A stretch of 64,000 nt of DNA from Mitsuokella jalaludinii DSM 13811 (GCF_000702905.1 NZ_JNKR01000010.1:1-64000), one strand, 5' to 3'; counted from the stretch's first letter, positions 33,685 through 42,061 are shown. Notes: generated from the sequence alone by a model not told the origin. A program made the numbers and translations.

Positions 33685-33717
33685 AAAAGCTCCATCAGCG
33701 TTACTGATGGAGCTTTT
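33685..33717. terminator. Bidirectional terminator between 5'-nucleotidase gene and metQ
   Basis: AAAAGCTCCATCAG and CTGATGGAGCTTTT pair perfectly around CGTTA; both sides carry the A/T tracts needed for termination in either direction. Confidence 0.92.
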
Positions 33718-33733
33718 GTGCTGTCTTGGGCAA

Positions 33734-34573
33734 TCAGAATGCCGGGACGACAGCGCCTTTATACTTGTTGTTGATGAAATCCTTGATTTCCTGGCTGTGC
33801 AGGACTTTCATGAGAGCCTGGATCTCGGGGCGGTTCTCATCGCCCTGGCGTACGGCGACAATGTTGACGTACGGGCTCGTGCTGTCCTCGATGAAGAGCG
33901 AATCCTTCGTCGGGTCGAGCTGGACCTGCATTGCGAAGTTGGAGTTGATGATGGCGGCATCGACATCATCGAGCGTGCGCGGAACCTGTGCGGCTTCGAC
34001 TTCCTGGAACTTGAAGTTCTTCGGGTTCTCCGCGATATCCTGCAGCGTTGCCTTCTCCTTGACGCCGTCCTTGAGCTTCAGCAGACCAGCTTTCTCGAGA
34101 AGGAGCAGGGCGCGGCCGCCGTTGGTCGGATCGTTCGGGATGGAGATTGTAGCGCCGTCTTTGAGGTCCTTGAGGTCGTTGACCTTCTTGGAGTAGATGC
34201 CCATCGGTTCGATGTGGACGCCGCCGGCGCTGACGAGCTTGACTTCCTTGTGCTCTTCCATGAAGTTCTGGAGGTACGGGTCATGCTGGTAGAAGTTGGC
34301 ATCGAGTTCCTTGTCGTTGAGGGCGAGGTTCGGCTGGACGTAGTCGTTGAATTCGACGATGTCGAGTTTGATGCCTTCTTTCTCGAGCAGCGGCTTGGCT
34401 GCCTCGAGGATTTCGGCGTGCGGCACAGCCGTAGCACCTACCTTGAGCGTCTTCGTGCCGCTCGTCTGAGCTGCGCTCGACGAGGACGAAGAAGAGGACT
34501 GGCTGCCGCCGCAGCCGGCGAAAGCCAGCGTCGCGACGACGAGCGCAGCGATGAGTGCGAGTACTTTTTTCAT
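33734..34573 (-). CDS. metQ: Methionine ABC transporter substrate-binding lipoprotein MetQ
   Basis: 279 residues. The signal peptide ends in a lipobox (LAFAGC, Cys21) followed by a Ser-rich tether, so it is lipid-anchored. The NlpA/MetQ family pattern is clear: GATAVPHAEILEAAKPLLEKEG, FNDYVQPNLAL and NANFYQHDPYL-like segments. It binds methionine (or another sulfur amino acid such as cystine in some relatives) and delivers it to MetI/MetN. GGGAGG lies 6 bp before ATG 34573. Last gene of metN-metI-metQ; the operator upstream of metN links it to the CymR-like repressor. Confidence 0.93.
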   Translation of the reverse strand: MKKVLALIAALVVATLAFAGCGGSQSSSSSSSSAAQTSGTKTLKVGATAVPHAEILEAAKPLLEKEGIKLDIVEFNDYVQPNLALNDKELDANFYQHDPYLQNFMEEHKEVKLVSAGGVHIEPMGIYSKKVNDLKDLKDGATISIPNDPTNGGRALLLLEKAGLLKLKDGVKEKATLQDIAENPKNFKFQEVEAAQVPRTLDDVDAAIINSNFAMQVQLDPTKDSLFIEDSTSPYVNIVAVRQGDENRPEIQALMKVLHSQEIKDFINNKYKGAVVPAF

Positions 34574-34593
34574 GTGGATTCCTCCCTTTTTGT

Positions 34594-35247
34594 TTATCTC
34601 TTGTCCAGACGTTTGGCGAGCGTATTGCCGACGAACTGGACGAGCTGAACGAGTACGATGAGGATGACGACGGTGGCCAGCATGATTTCCGGGCGGAAGC
34701 GCTGGTAGCCGTAGCGGATGGCGAGGTCACCGAGGCCGCCGCCGCCGACGGCACCGGCCATGGCCGACTCGCCGACGAGGCTGATGATGACGGTCGTGAG
34801 CTGTGCGACAATCGAGGACATCGATTCCGGAAGCAGGACCTTCCAGATGATCTGGGCCGGCGTTGCGCCCATCGACTGCGCAGCCTCGACGAGGCCGAAC
34901 GGCACTTCCTTAAGGCTCGTCTCAACCTGGCGCCCGATGAACGGGATTGCAGCGATGACGAGCGGTACCATGGCAGCCGTCGTGCCGATGGCCGAGCCGA
35001 CGAGCAGGCGTGTGAACGGGATGATGGCGACGAGCAGGATGATGAACGGGATGGAGCGCACCGCGTTGACGATGGCGCCGACGATGCGGTTGACAGCCAG
35101 CGACTCGAGAATCTGTCCCTTGCTCGTCGTGTGAAGCAGTACGCCGAGCGGCACGCCGATGATGGTGGCGATGACCATCGAGACGACGACCATGTAGACC
35201 GTCTCGCCGAGGGCCTTAGTCAGAAGTGGAATCATGTCTGCGGACAT
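34594..35247 (-). CDS. metI: Methionine ABC transporter permease MetI
   Basis: 217 residues, five membrane segments, normal for MetI. The cytoplasmic EAA-like loop (GLVEAAQSMGATPAQIIWKVLLPESM) that contacts MetN is intact. The start at 35247 overlaps the 3' end of metN by 32 bp; AGGAGG lies 9 bp before it. The overlap implies translational coupling. Confidence 0.94.
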   Translation of the reverse strand: MSADMIPLLTKALGETVYMVVVSMVIATIIGVPLGVLLHTTSKGQILESLAVNRIVGAIVNAVRSIPFIILLVAIIPFTRLLVGSAIGTTAAMVPLVIAAIPFIGRQVETSLKEVPFGLVEAAQSMGATPAQIIWKVLLPESMSSIVAQLTTVIISLVGESAMAGAVGGGGLGDLAIRYGYQRFRPEIMLATVVILIVLVQLVQFVGNTLAKRLDKR

Positions 35248-36277
35248 AGCCGATCACCTCCTCTTTGAGATCTTGCTGGCGCAGGTACTGGAGAGCTTCC
35301 TGGATCTTTGCCTCCGGGCCCGTGATGCCGATGATCATGCGCCCAAAAGGCGTCGACTTGATCTGGTCGAGGTTGCCGAAGAGCATCGTGACCTCGATTT
35401 CCGGGAACTTGCGGATCATGCCGGCCAGCACGGGGTCGTCGGCCGATTCGCCGATGAACGTCAGGCGCAGCAAGAGATAGGCGCCGGGCAGCGGCGTCTT
35501 CGAGACTTCGCCGCCGCGGAACGCCGCGGGCAGCTCGTTCGAGAGCAGGACGCTGATGAAGTCCTTCGTGATGGGCTTCTGCGGGTTCGTGAAGACCTCG
35601 AGGACGGTGCCCTGCTCGGCAATGACGCCGTTCTCGATGACGGCGACCTTGTCGCAGATGTCCTTGATGACCTGCATCTCGTGCGTGATGACGACGACCG
35701 TCAGCGAGAGCTTGCGGTTGATGTCCTGGATGAGCTCGAGAATCGAGCGCGTCGTCTGCGGGTCGAGGGCGCTTGTTGCCTCGTCGCAGAGCAGGACTTT
35801 CGGCTCGCTCGCGAGTGCGCGGGCGATGCCGACGCGCTGCTTCTGGCCGCCAGAGAGCTGTGAGGGGTACTGGTGCGCCTTGTCGGCCAGGCCGACGAGC
35901 TCCAAGAGCGGCAGTACCTTTTTCTTGATCTCTGCTTCCGGCGTGTGCGAGAGGCGCAGCGGGAATGCGATGTTGTCGTAGACAGTAGCCGAGCTCAGCA
36001 GGTTGAAGTGCTGGAAGATCATGCCGATGTTCTTGCGCGCCTTGCGCAGCTCTTTCTCGCTCATGGCCGTCATGTCCTGACCGTCGACGATGACCTTGCC
36101 GGCCGTCGGGCGCTCGAGCATGTTGATGCAGCGAATCAGCGTGGACTTGCCCGCGCCGCTGAGGCCGATGATACCGAAGATCTCGCCGCGCTCGATCGTC
36201 AGGTCGATACCCTTGAGCGCCTTGACGGGACCGGAGGGGCTGTCATACGTCTTCTCGATATGAGACAGCTGTATCAT
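35216..36277 (-). CDS. metN: Methionine ABC transporter ATP-binding protein MetN
   Basis: 353 residues. Walker A GLSGAGKST (about 38-46), signature LSGGQKQRV (about 140), Walker B LLCDEATSALD, then a C-terminal NIL domain (about 265-345) that binds methionine and inhibits transport when the internal pool is full. AGGAGG precedes ATG 36277 by 11 bp and overlaps the CymR-like operator half-site, so repressor and ribosome sites share DNA. It is the first gene of the metNIQ operon. No SAM riboswitch is present in the leader; control appears to be by repressor instead. Confidence 0.95.
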   Translation of the reverse strand: MIQLSHIEKTYDSPSGPVKALKGIDLTIERGEIFGIIGLSGAGKSTLIRCINMLERPTAGKVIVDGQDMTAMSEKELRKARKNIGMIFQHFNLLSSATVYDNIAFPLRLSHTPEAEIKKKVLPLLELVGLADKAHQYPSQLSGGQKQRVGIARALASEPKVLLCDEATSALDPQTTRSILELIQDINRKLSLTVVVITHEMQVIKDICDKVAVIENGVIAEQGTVLEVFTNPQKPITKDFISVLLSNELPAAFRGGEVSKTPLPGAYLLLRLTFIGESADDPVLAGMIRKFPEIEVTMLFGNLDQIKSTPFGRMIIGITGPEAKIQEALQYLRQQDLKEEVIGYVRRHDSTSD

Positions 36278-36294
36278 AGAATGAGTTACCTCCT

Positions 36295-36317
36295 AATCAT
36301 ATTAATCTTATATGTTT
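36295..36317. promoter_or_regulatory. Putative CymR-like operator, site 3 (metNIQ)
   Basis: AATCATAT-TAATCTT-ATATGTTT on the plus strand: one perfect half-site and one with two changes, the same N7 spacing as at cysK and rrf2. It sits directly downstream of the metN -10. Confidence 0.65.
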
Positions 36318-36319
36318 TG

Positions 36320-36348
36320 ATAGTAGCATAGGAATGAAATGTTGTCAA
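36320..36348 (-). promoter_or_regulatory. metNIQ promoter
   Basis: On the minus strand, TTGACA (36348-36343), 17-bp spacer, TACTAT (36325-36320). Confidence 0.75.
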
Positions 36349-36380
36349 TACAATCTTACAGACTGCTACGAGTCCTGACT

Positions 36381-36402
36381 ATGCTATTGTCCATTATAGC
36401 AT
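36381..36402. repeat. Inverted repeat between metN and the DUF3793 gene
   Basis: ATGCTAT and ATAGCAT with an 8-bp spacer, in a short AT-rich intergenic stretch. It could be an operator for either divergent gene. Confidence 0.3.
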
Positions 36403-36460
36403 CAAAGGGGGTTATCTCATAGGAGGACAAAGGCGAAATCGAAAAATTTTATCGGCCGCC

Positions 36461-36489
36461 TTGTAATTGAGAAACATTTTCGATATAAT
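36461..36489 (+). promoter_or_regulatory. Promoter of the DUF3793 gene
   Basis: TTGTAA (36461-36466), 17-bp spacer, TATAAT (36484-36489). Confidence 0.65.
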
Positions 36490-36537
36490 ACAGGCAGAGC
36501 AACGATGATAATAATTTTCAACAAGAGGTGATGCATT

Positions 36538-37104
36538 TTGGGACGAGAGGGTTTCGAACAGCTCATGGGCTTCCACGCCGCGCCGCTGCTCGTCGGGCTG
36601 CGGCCCGCGAGTCTGCTCTCCTTCCGCAGGGACCGCTTTGATGATTTCGAAGGGCTGCTGGCCTCGTACAAGGCGTGTTTTTCCTGCAAGGGAATCGAAG
36701 TCTTCCGCGTAGCGGAGGGAGAGGCGTACACGCTGCTGCTGTTCTACCGGGCAGCATGCCTTCGCCGCCATCTGGAGCAGGCGGAGGTACGGGATTTGCT
36801 GCAGGCGTACGGCTATCCGTGTGACGAAGGGCTCGATGTATGCCTCGCGCATCTGTGCCTGCGCATGCAGCTCCAGAAATCCTTCCCGCATGAGATTGGC
36901 CTGTTCCTTGGCTATCCTGTCGAGGATGTTGTCGGTTTTATCACGCACAAAGGGCAGGATTTCTGCTATAGTGGGTATTGGAAGGTATACGCGAACGAAA
37001 GAGAGACGCGGGCGCTGTTCGACCGCTATGCGCACTGCACGGAGGACTTCTGCTCGCGCCTCGAGCAGGGCTGTTCGTTCCCGGATCTCGTCAAAGCCGT
37101 TTGA
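36538..37104 (+). CDS. DUF3793 family protein
   Basis: 188 residues. It is recognised as DUF3793 by its pattern: an N-terminal HAAPLLVGLRPASLLSF segment, a cysteine-rich middle (CFSCKGIEVF) and a C-terminal HEIGLFLGYPVEDVVGFI stretch with GYWKVYA. The function is unknown. These genes very often sit next to a flavodoxin gene, as here, hinting at a redox or iron-related role (inference). The start is TTG 36538, with AAGAGGTG at 36523-36530; the nearby ATG at 36531 is out of frame. Confidence 0.78.
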   Translation: MGREGFEQLMGFHAAPLLVGLRPASLLSFRRDRFDDFEGLLASYKACFSCKGIEVFRVAEGEAYTLLLFYRAACLRRHLEQAEVRDLLQAYGYPCDEGLDVCLAHLCLRMQLQKSFPHEIGLFLGYPVEDVVGFITHKGQDFCYSGYWKVYANERETRALFDRYAHCTEDFCSRLEQGCSFPDLVKAV

Positions 37105-37150
37105 GTCAGAAGAAGCAGATATACTTTTATAGAAAGAAAGGTGATTCTCA

Positions 37151-37585
37151 ATGAGCAAGATCGCAATCATTTACTGGACCGGCACGGGCAATACGCTGGA
37201 GATGGCCAGGGCCATCGAGAAGGGGGCCAAGGAGGCCGGCGCCGATGTCGATGTATTCGAGGTAGAATCGTTTGGCGGCGTCGAGCGCCTCAAAGAATAC
37301 GATGGCCTGATGTTCGGCTGCCCGGCCATGGGGGATGAAGTCCTCGAGGAAGGGGCGTTCGAGCCCTTCTTCGCAGAGGCCGAGAGCCATCTGCAGGGCG
37401 TGCCTGTCGCACTCTTCGGTTCCTACGGCTGGGGCGGCGGTGCCTGGATGGAGTCCTGGGCTGAGCGCACGCGCAATGCGGGCGCCAAGCTCATAGGCGA
37501 CGGCCTTGCCATCGAGAACGCCCCTGATGACGACGGCATCGCCGCGTGCGAAGCCATCGGCAGAGAGTTTGCCGTATCTCTTTGA
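37151..37585 (+). CDS. Flavodoxin (short-chain)
   Basis: 144 residues, the length of short-chain flavodoxins that carry FMN as a low-potential electron carrier. The FMN phosphate loop is WTGTGNTLEMA near residue 10; the second flavin loop lies in FGCPAMGDE, the third around GSYGWGGG. AAAGGTGA precedes ATG 37151. It follows the DUF3793 gene by 46 bp without a terminator, so they are probably co-transcribed. It may substitute for ferredoxin under iron shortage. Confidence 0.92.
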   Translation: MSKIAIIYWTGTGNTLEMARAIEKGAKEAGADVDVFEVESFGGVERLKEYDGLMFGCPAMGDEVLEEGAFEPFFAEAESHLQGVPVALFGSYGWGGGAWMESWAERTRNAGAKLIGDGLAIENAPDDDGIAACEAIGREFAVSL

Positions 37586-37604
37586 TGTGGATTTGTGCTC
37601 CATG

Positions 37605-37654
37605 TGATACAATAGGCGAGAAGGCATCACACAATTGACTGCGATTGTGATCAC
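37605..37654 (+). promoter_or_regulatory. Extended -10 promoter and imperfect palindrome before the YhcH-like gene
   Basis: TGA-TACAAT (37605-37613) is an extended -10 with no clear -35. Downstream, CACAAT (37630-37635) and ATTGTG (37644-37649), spaced by 8 bp and flanked by ATCA/ATCAC, form an operator-like inverted repeat. Confidence 0.4.
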
Positions 37655-37669
37655 AGAGGAGGGCATATC

Positions 37670-38134
37670 ATGATTTTTTCTTCCATCCATGCAAAACAGC
37701 AGAGCGTCATGCTGCCGACGGCCGTCGAGAAGGCACTGGATTTCTTGAAGGCGCATGACTTCACGAAGATGGAGCCGGGCCGCTATGCGATCCAGGGCGA
37801 TGACATCTACGCGCAGGTCTTCGACGCGGAGACGAAGCCGGCAGAGGAGCAGCGTCCCGAAGCCCATGAAAAGTACGCCGATGTCCAGTTCCTCGCCTCG
37901 GGCAGAGAGCGCCTTGGCTTCACGCCGGACACAGGCAGCTATGAGGTGGCGGAGCGCTTCGACGACCGCGACCTGATCTTCTACAAGAAGGTGGAGAACG
38001 AGTGCTTCATCGAGGCGCGCCCCGGCTGCTACAGTGTCTTTTTCCCGGAAGATATCCATCGTCCGGCCTGCGCCTCCGGTCAGCCCATGACCGTGCGCAA
38101 GGTTGTCGTCAAGATCAGCGTGAAGTTGCTCTGA
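37670..38134 (+). CDS. YhcH/YjgK/YiaL family (DUF386) protein
   Basis: 154 residues forming one cupin-like domain: EKYADVQFLASGRERLGF and the C-terminal FFPEDIHRPAC segment with the metal-binding His are typical. Relatives sit in sialic-acid or other sugar gene clusters and include the beta-subunit of evolved beta-galactosidase; an anomerase or sugar-binding role is proposed for the family. No sugar operon is directly attached here, so the substrate is unknown. GAGGAGGG precedes ATG 37670. Confidence 0.85.
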   Translation: MIFSSIHAKQQSVMLPTAVEKALDFLKAHDFTKMEPGRYAIQGDDIYAQVFDAETKPAEEQRPEAHEKYADVQFLASGRERLGFTPDTGSYEVAERFDDRDLIFYKKVENECFIEARPGCYSVFFPEDIHRPACASGQPMTVRKVVVKISVKLL

Positions 38135-38148
38135 GGTTTGTATGACAT

Positions 38149-38187
38149 AAAAAGGTGATTGACCACAGTTGGTCAATCACCTTTTTT
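38149..38187. terminator. Bidirectional terminator between the YhcH-like and MFS genes
   Basis: Seventeen-base arms (38149-38165 and 38170-38186) pair perfectly around CAGT; five As on one side and six Ts on the other. Confidence 0.93.
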
Positions 38188-38213
38188 ATAGCAGTGTTTT
38201 CAGTTGATTGTTC

Positions 38214-39560
38214 TCATGCTTCGGCTTCTTCAACGCTGACGGCGGCTTTATCGGCTGCGAAGACGTCTTTGCGCTGGCCGTTGAGCTTGTACTGGATGGT
38301 CAGGACGAGCAGGCCGGAGACGAGCATGGCGGCACCCATGATGAAGTAGCCGGCATCGAAGGAACCCGTATTGACTTTGACCCAGGCCATCATGTTCGGG
38401 CCGACCCAGCCGCCGAGGTTGCCGCAGGAGTTGATGAGGGCAACGGAGCCGGCGGCAGCAGGGCCGGTGAGGAACGTCGTCGGGATGGTCCACCAGACGC
38501 CCATGGCGGCGTGGATGCCGATAGCGGAGAGGCAGACGAGCGCGAGAGCGACGGGCAGACTCTGAGCAAAAGGCGAGAGGCCGAGGCCAACAGCGCCGAC
38601 GAAGAGTGTGCAGGCTACGTGCCAGACCTTATCGCCTGTCATCGTGGCCGTCTTGCTGATGACGAGCTGGACGAGCAGGGCCGCCGTCATCGGGATGGCG
38701 ATGGCACCGCCGAGCAGCGAGGTCGAGAGACCGGAGAGTTCTTTGAGAACGGTCGGCATCCAGAAGTAGAAGCCCCAGAAACCAACAACCCAGAGGAAGT
38801 AGATCAGGCAGAGCTTGAGGACTTTCGGGTCATGGAATGCTTCGAGAACCGTGTATTTCTTGCGGGACTGCATGGCAGCCTGCTCTTTGTTGAAGTTGTC
38901 CGTCAGGTATTTTTTCTCGGCGTCCGTGAGCCAGCTGACCTGGCCCGGGCGGTCCTTGACGCAGAAGAAGAAGAAGACAGCGAAGGCGAGGGCCGGGATT
39001 GCTTCGAGGATGAAGAGCTCCTGCCAGCCGTGCAGGCCGAAGAAGGAACTCTCGAGCAGCACGCCGGCAATCGGCGCGCCGATGATGTTCGAGAGCAGCA
39101 GCGACGTCAGCATGAGGCTCGTGGCGCGGGCGCGCTCACCGGCCGTGAACCAGCGCGGGAAGAGCACGGAGTAGATGACCGGGTAGAGGCTGGCCTCCGA
39201 CGCGCCCAAGAGGAAGCGGCAGAGGAAGAACTGGAACTCGGTCGAGATAAACGCCATGAAGACGCAGACGAGGCCCCAGGTGAACATGATGCGCGCGATC
39301 CACTTCGTCGCGGAGAAGTGCGAGGCGACGAGCGAGCCCGGGATCTCGAAAATCAGGTAGCCGACGAAGAAGATGCCGGCACCCATGCCGAAGACTTCCG
39401 GCGTGATCCACGGCAGGTCTGCTGTCATCGTGAGCTTTGCGTAGGCGACATTGACGCGGTCGATGCAGGCGATGATCGAGACGAGGAAGACCGGCAGGAT
39501 GATGCGCCAGTCGCGCGCTCGCTTGAGATGGGCAAGATCGACGTTTGCTGCTTGTTCCAT
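38214..39560 (-). CDS. MFS transporter, anion:cation symporter (ACS)-like
   Basis: 448 residues with about twelve membrane helices. The N-terminal half (IDRVNVAYAKLTMTADL, GYLIFEIPGSLVAS, FLLGASEASLYPVIY) matches the ACS family of the major facilitator superfamily, whose members carry organic anions such as hexuronates, phthalate-type acids and others. ATG 39560 has GGAGGT upstream; an in-frame ATG at 39713 lies inside the T-box. A T-box leader controls it, so the substrate is probably an amino acid or a precursor/oxo-acid related to the cognate amino acid rather than a sugar acid (inference). Monocistronic. Confidence 0.85.
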   Translation of the reverse strand: MEQAANVDLAHLKRARDWRIILPVFLVSIIACIDRVNVAYAKLTMTADLPWITPEVFGMGAGIFFVGYLIFEIPGSLVASHFSATKWIARIMFTWGLVCVFMAFISTEFQFFLCRFLLGASEASLYPVIYSVLFPRWFTAGERARATSLMLTSLLLSNIIGAPIAGVLLESSFFGLHGWQELFILEAIPALAFAVFFFFCVKDRPGQVSWLTDAEKKYLTDNFNKEQAAMQSRKKYTVLEAFHDPKVLKLCLIYFLWVVGFWGFYFWMPTVLKELSGLSTSLLGGAIAIPMTAALLVQLVISKTATMTGDKVWHVACTLFVGAVGLGLSPFAQSLPVALALVCLSAIGIHAAMGVWWTIPTTFLTGPAAAGSVALINSCGNLGGWVGPNMMAWVKVNTGSFDAGYFIMGAAMLVSGLLVLTIQYKLNGQRKDVFAADKAAVSVEEAEA

Positions 39561-39640
39561 GATGATACCTCCAAGATAAATGATAGATGAGATGAAAGCA
39601 GTCACAAGATTTCTCAGGGCTGTTCCGAGTGATGGAATAA

Positions 39641-39952
39641 AAATAAAAAATCCGTCCCTCTGAAAGGGACGGATTGATTTCCGCGTTACCACCCAAGTTC
39701 CGTGCCAAAGCACGACGCTCTGACGTACTCAGGCATTCGTAAGGTTCACGACGTACCATCATACGCGGCTCCTGTAACGGGGAGCAGCCGTGGTCGCTTA
39801 CTCTGGTTCAGCGCCATGCCTCGAGGATGATTTTCGGCTTCCTGCTCATCACCGGCTTTCACCATGCCCGGCTCGCTATGCATCAGCACCAGAAGTCTAC
39901 TCTTTCCTGTCTTCAGCTGTATTCGTTATGTGAACTGTTGTTTTGATTACGG
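39641..39952 (-). ncRNA. T-box riboswitch, probable isoleucine (AUC) specifier
   Basis: The conserved T-box AACTTGGGTGGTAACGCGG reads on the minus strand at 39699-39681. Upstream are the AGAGTAGA and AGCGAGCCGGG/GGTGAAAGCCGGT stem I elements, and a GGCTGCTCC...GGAGCC stem III. The terminator arms AATCCGTCCCT (39675-39665) and AGGGACGGATT (39659-39649) precede a long T-rich run. In the specifier loop GAAAATCA, ATC (39831-39829) followed by A is the best reading, hence isoleucine; the specifier call is inference. Uncharged tRNA would favour the antiterminator and expression of the MFS gene. Confidence 0.9.
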
Positions 39953-39957
39953 GTACT

Positions 39958-39986
39958 ATCATAACGCTCGCGTGTAATGTTGTCAA
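39958..39986 (-). promoter_or_regulatory. Promoter of the T-box/MFS transcript
   Basis: On the minus strand, TTGACA (39986-39981), 17-bp spacer, TATGAT (39963-39958). Confidence 0.8.
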
Positions 39987-40040
39987 TAGCTGCTTCGGAA
40001 AAAATTGCAGATTTTTTCGGGCAGCTGGCGGGTGTGCTGG

Positions 40041-40082
40041 CGGATGATGGCGCTCGGATGATGGCGCCCGGATGATGACGCT
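40041..40082. repeat. Three tandem 14-bp repeats
   Basis: CGGATGATGGCGCT, CGGATGATGGCGCC and CGGATGATGACGCT follow each other without gaps. The 39987-40184 interval otherwise holds an AT-rich hairpin (about 39995-40020) and a TATAAT at 40152-40157 for the next gene, and no gene of its own. Confidence 0.75.
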
Positions 40083-40184
40083 CTTAGAAAATATTTGCCT
40101 GAAAGGTTCGGTTTTTACGCGATGAGAGAGGATTTTGGCCGTGTTTTATAGTATAATAATAACAAGCAGAAAGGAACGATGGAC

Positions 40185-41861
40185 ATGATTTTTGAACGGG
40201 AAGCCGTCATCCACGACGAGGGCGGCATCCATGCGCGCGTCGCGGCGATGATCGTGCAGCGCGCACAGGAACTCTGCAAGCGCTACGATTGCCACCTCTA
40301 CCTGCGCAGCGCGCGCAGCGAGCGCTGTGAGATGCACAGTCTCATGAAGCTCGTGACCCTCAAGGTCGCACAGGGTGACTCAGTCTTCGTCTCGGCGGAG
40401 GGGGACAACGGGCGTCAGGCCGTCATCGAGATGGTGCGCTTCCTCGAGAGCGACTTTATCATGAACGAGGCCTCGGAGATCCACGGCGTCGACAAGCTGC
40501 TGCACGAGAATGCCCTGATGCAGGAGCGCCTGCAGATGATCCTCGAGTCGGTGCAGGACGGCATCTGTGTCGTCGACCGCAGCGGCGAGATCACCTACGT
40601 CAATCCGTCGTATCTGCGCATTGTCCACAAGACGCCGGAGATGGTCATCGGCCAGAACGTCTTTGAGACGGCTGCCGACGGCAATCGCTGTGCCGTGCTT
40701 CGCTCTGGCATCGCGCGCATCGGCAGCATCCGCCACAAGAAGGACGGCACGACGATCGTCGCCAATGTCAACCCAATCTTCGTCGACGGCGAGATTGCCG
40801 GCGTCGTCTCGGTCATCAAGGACATCACGGAAATCCAGACCTTGATGGAGCGCCTGTCGCAAGTCTCGGCCAAAGCGGAGTACCTCGAGCAGGAGCTCCT
40901 GCGCACCAAGAAGACGGCGCAGGCTTTTGCCAACTACATCGGCAAGAGCGGCAAGGTCGTCGACGTGCTGGCGCTGGCCTCGAAGGCGGCGGACTCTTCG
41001 GCCAATGTCCTGATCCGCGGCGAGAGCGGCACGGGCAAGGAGGTCATCGCGGAGGGCATCCACTATGCGAGCGGACGACGTCGCGGCCCCTTCATCCGCG
41101 TCAACTGCGGCGCCATCCCCGGAGCGCTGCTCGAGTCAGAGCTCTTTGGCCACGAGAAGGGTGCTTTCACTGGTGCCGTGCGCCGCAAGCTCGGCAAGTT
41201 CGAGCTCGCCAACCGCGGCACGATCTTCCTCGACGAGATCGGGGAGCTCGACAAGAACCTGCAGGTCAAGCTCCTGCGCGTCTTGCAGCAGAAGGAATTC
41301 GACCGCGTCGGCGGTGAGGAAACCATTCACGTCGATGTGCGCATCATCGCGGCGACGAACCGCGACCTCGAGGCGATGGTCCGCGAGGGCACTTTCCGCG
41401 ATGACCTCTACTACCGCCTCAACGTCATCCCCATCATCCTGCCGCCGCTGCGCGACCGCCCCGACGATATCCCCTTGCTCGTCGAGCACTTCACCGAGAA
41501 GATCAGCAAGGAGAACAAGAAGGCGGTGCGCGGCATCACGCCGGACGCCATGCAGATGTTCATGCACTACCGCTGGCCCGGCAATGTCCGCGAGCTCGAG
41601 AATGTCATCGAGCGCGTGATCACGCTGATGGACACGGACCTCATCACGACAGCCATGCTGCCTTCTTATATAAAGGGCGACATCGCCGGACGCGAGGTGC
41701 AGAGCCTTGCCGATGACACCGTCCTCCCGTGGGAAGAGTACGAGAAGCAGATCATTGCAAACGCCCTTCGCCAGGGAACGAGCTTCAACGGCGCGGCCAA
41801 ACTGCTGCGCATCAGTCACAAGACCGTGGCGGCCAAGGCGCGGAAATACGGCTTGGTATAA
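40185..41861 (+). CDS. Sigma-54 activator with HPr-like, PAS, AAA+ and HTH domains
   Basis: 558 residues. Residues 1-88 are an HPr-like domain: the phospho-His position is kept (H16 in GGIHARV, where HPr has HARP) and so is the regulatory serine (S52, aligned with HPr Ser46). A PAS domain (about 105-220) follows, then a sigma-54 AAA+ module with Walker A GESGTGKE (279-286), the sigma-54 contact motif GAFTGA (326-331) and Walker [10 protein letters not shown]-like, and a C-terminal HTH (about 515-555). It faces ptsHI across a region with palindromic enhancers and a -24/-12 promoter, so ptsHI is the likely target. ATG 40185 has better spacing to AAGGAA (40171) than ATG 40179. EI-dependent phosphorylation of H16 is inference. 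Confidence 0.88.
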   Translation: MIFEREAVIHDEGGIHARVAAMIVQRAQELCKRYDCHLYLRSARSERCEMHSLMKLVTLKVAQGDSVFVSAEGDNGRQAVIEMVRFLESDFIMNEASEIHGVDKLLHENALMQERLQMILESVQDGICVVDRSGEITYVNPSYLRIVHKTPEMVIGQNVFETAADGNRCAVLRSGIARIGSIRHKKDGTTIVANVNPIFVDGEIAGVVSVIKDITEIQTLMERLSQVSAKAEYLEQELLRTKKTAQAFANYIGKSGKVVDVLALASKAADSSANVLIRGESGTGKEVIAEGIHYASGRRRGPFIRVNCGAIPGALLESELFGHEKGAFTGAVRRKLGKFELANRGTIFLDEIGELDKNLQVKLLRVLQQKEFDRVGGEETIHVDVRIIAATNRDLEAMVREGTFRDDLYYRLNVIPIILPPLRDRPDDIPLLVEHFTEKISKENKKAVRGITPDAMQMFMHYRWPGNVRELENVIERVITLMDTDLITTAMLPSYIKGDIAGREVQSLADDTVLPWEEYEKQIIANALRQGTSFNGAAKLLRISHKTVAAKARKYGLV

Positions 41862-41922
41862 TTTACCAAGCGTTGGTAAAAATTACCAAGCAAAATCGCA
41901 GTTTTGGTAAAATTTACCAAAA
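41862..41922 (+). promoter_or_regulatory. Upstream activator sites for the sigma-54 regulator
   Basis: Five half-sites in 61 bp: TTTACCAA-GCG-TTGGTAAA (41862-41880, perfect palindrome), ATTACCAA (41882-41889), then TTGGTAAA (41904-41911) and TTTACCAA (41913-41920), the last two inside a perfect palindrome with 10-bp arms TTTTGGTAAA and TTTACCAAAA (41902-41922). They start one base after the regulator stop and end about 125 bp before the sigma-54 promoter, a normal enhancer distance. Confidence 0.8.
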
Positions 41923-42044
41923 CCCATATCGGAGAACGTCATATAGCGGCGGAACAATCCGAAAGCAAAAGACGATATGATCTCGGAAGCCTTGTGTACA
42001 AGGCCTGACGGGTCAAGATAAAAAATCCTGCTTGGAGGAAAAAG

Positions 42045-42061
42045 TTGGCACGTATCTTGCA
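42045..42061 (+). promoter_or_regulatory. Sigma-54 (-24/-12) promoter of ptsHI
   Basis: TTGGCACGTATCTTGCA matches the consensus TTGGCACNNNNNTTGCA at every defined base; the GG (42047-42048) and GC (42059-42060) are 10 bp apart. The ptsH start is 78 bp downstream. Confidence 0.9.

Noticed and set aside
33680-34648. 322-residue plus-strand frame opposite metQ
   Set aside because: metQ has a lipobox and the NlpA pattern, and lies in an overlapping metNIQ operon; the plus frame has no such features.
36278-36348. SAM riboswitch before metNIQ
   Set aside because: Only about 40 nt lie between promoter and start, without any S-box sequence; the CymR-like operator explains control better.
36531-36533. 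ATG 36531 as the start of the DUF3793 gene
   Set aside because: It is out of frame with the family-conserved sequence, which begins at TTG 36538.
38208-39590. 460-residue plus-strand frame antisense to the MFS transporter
   Set aside because: Composition is Glu/Arg/Asp rich and repetitive without a domain; the minus-strand frame has twelve membrane helices, a ribosome site and a T-box leader.
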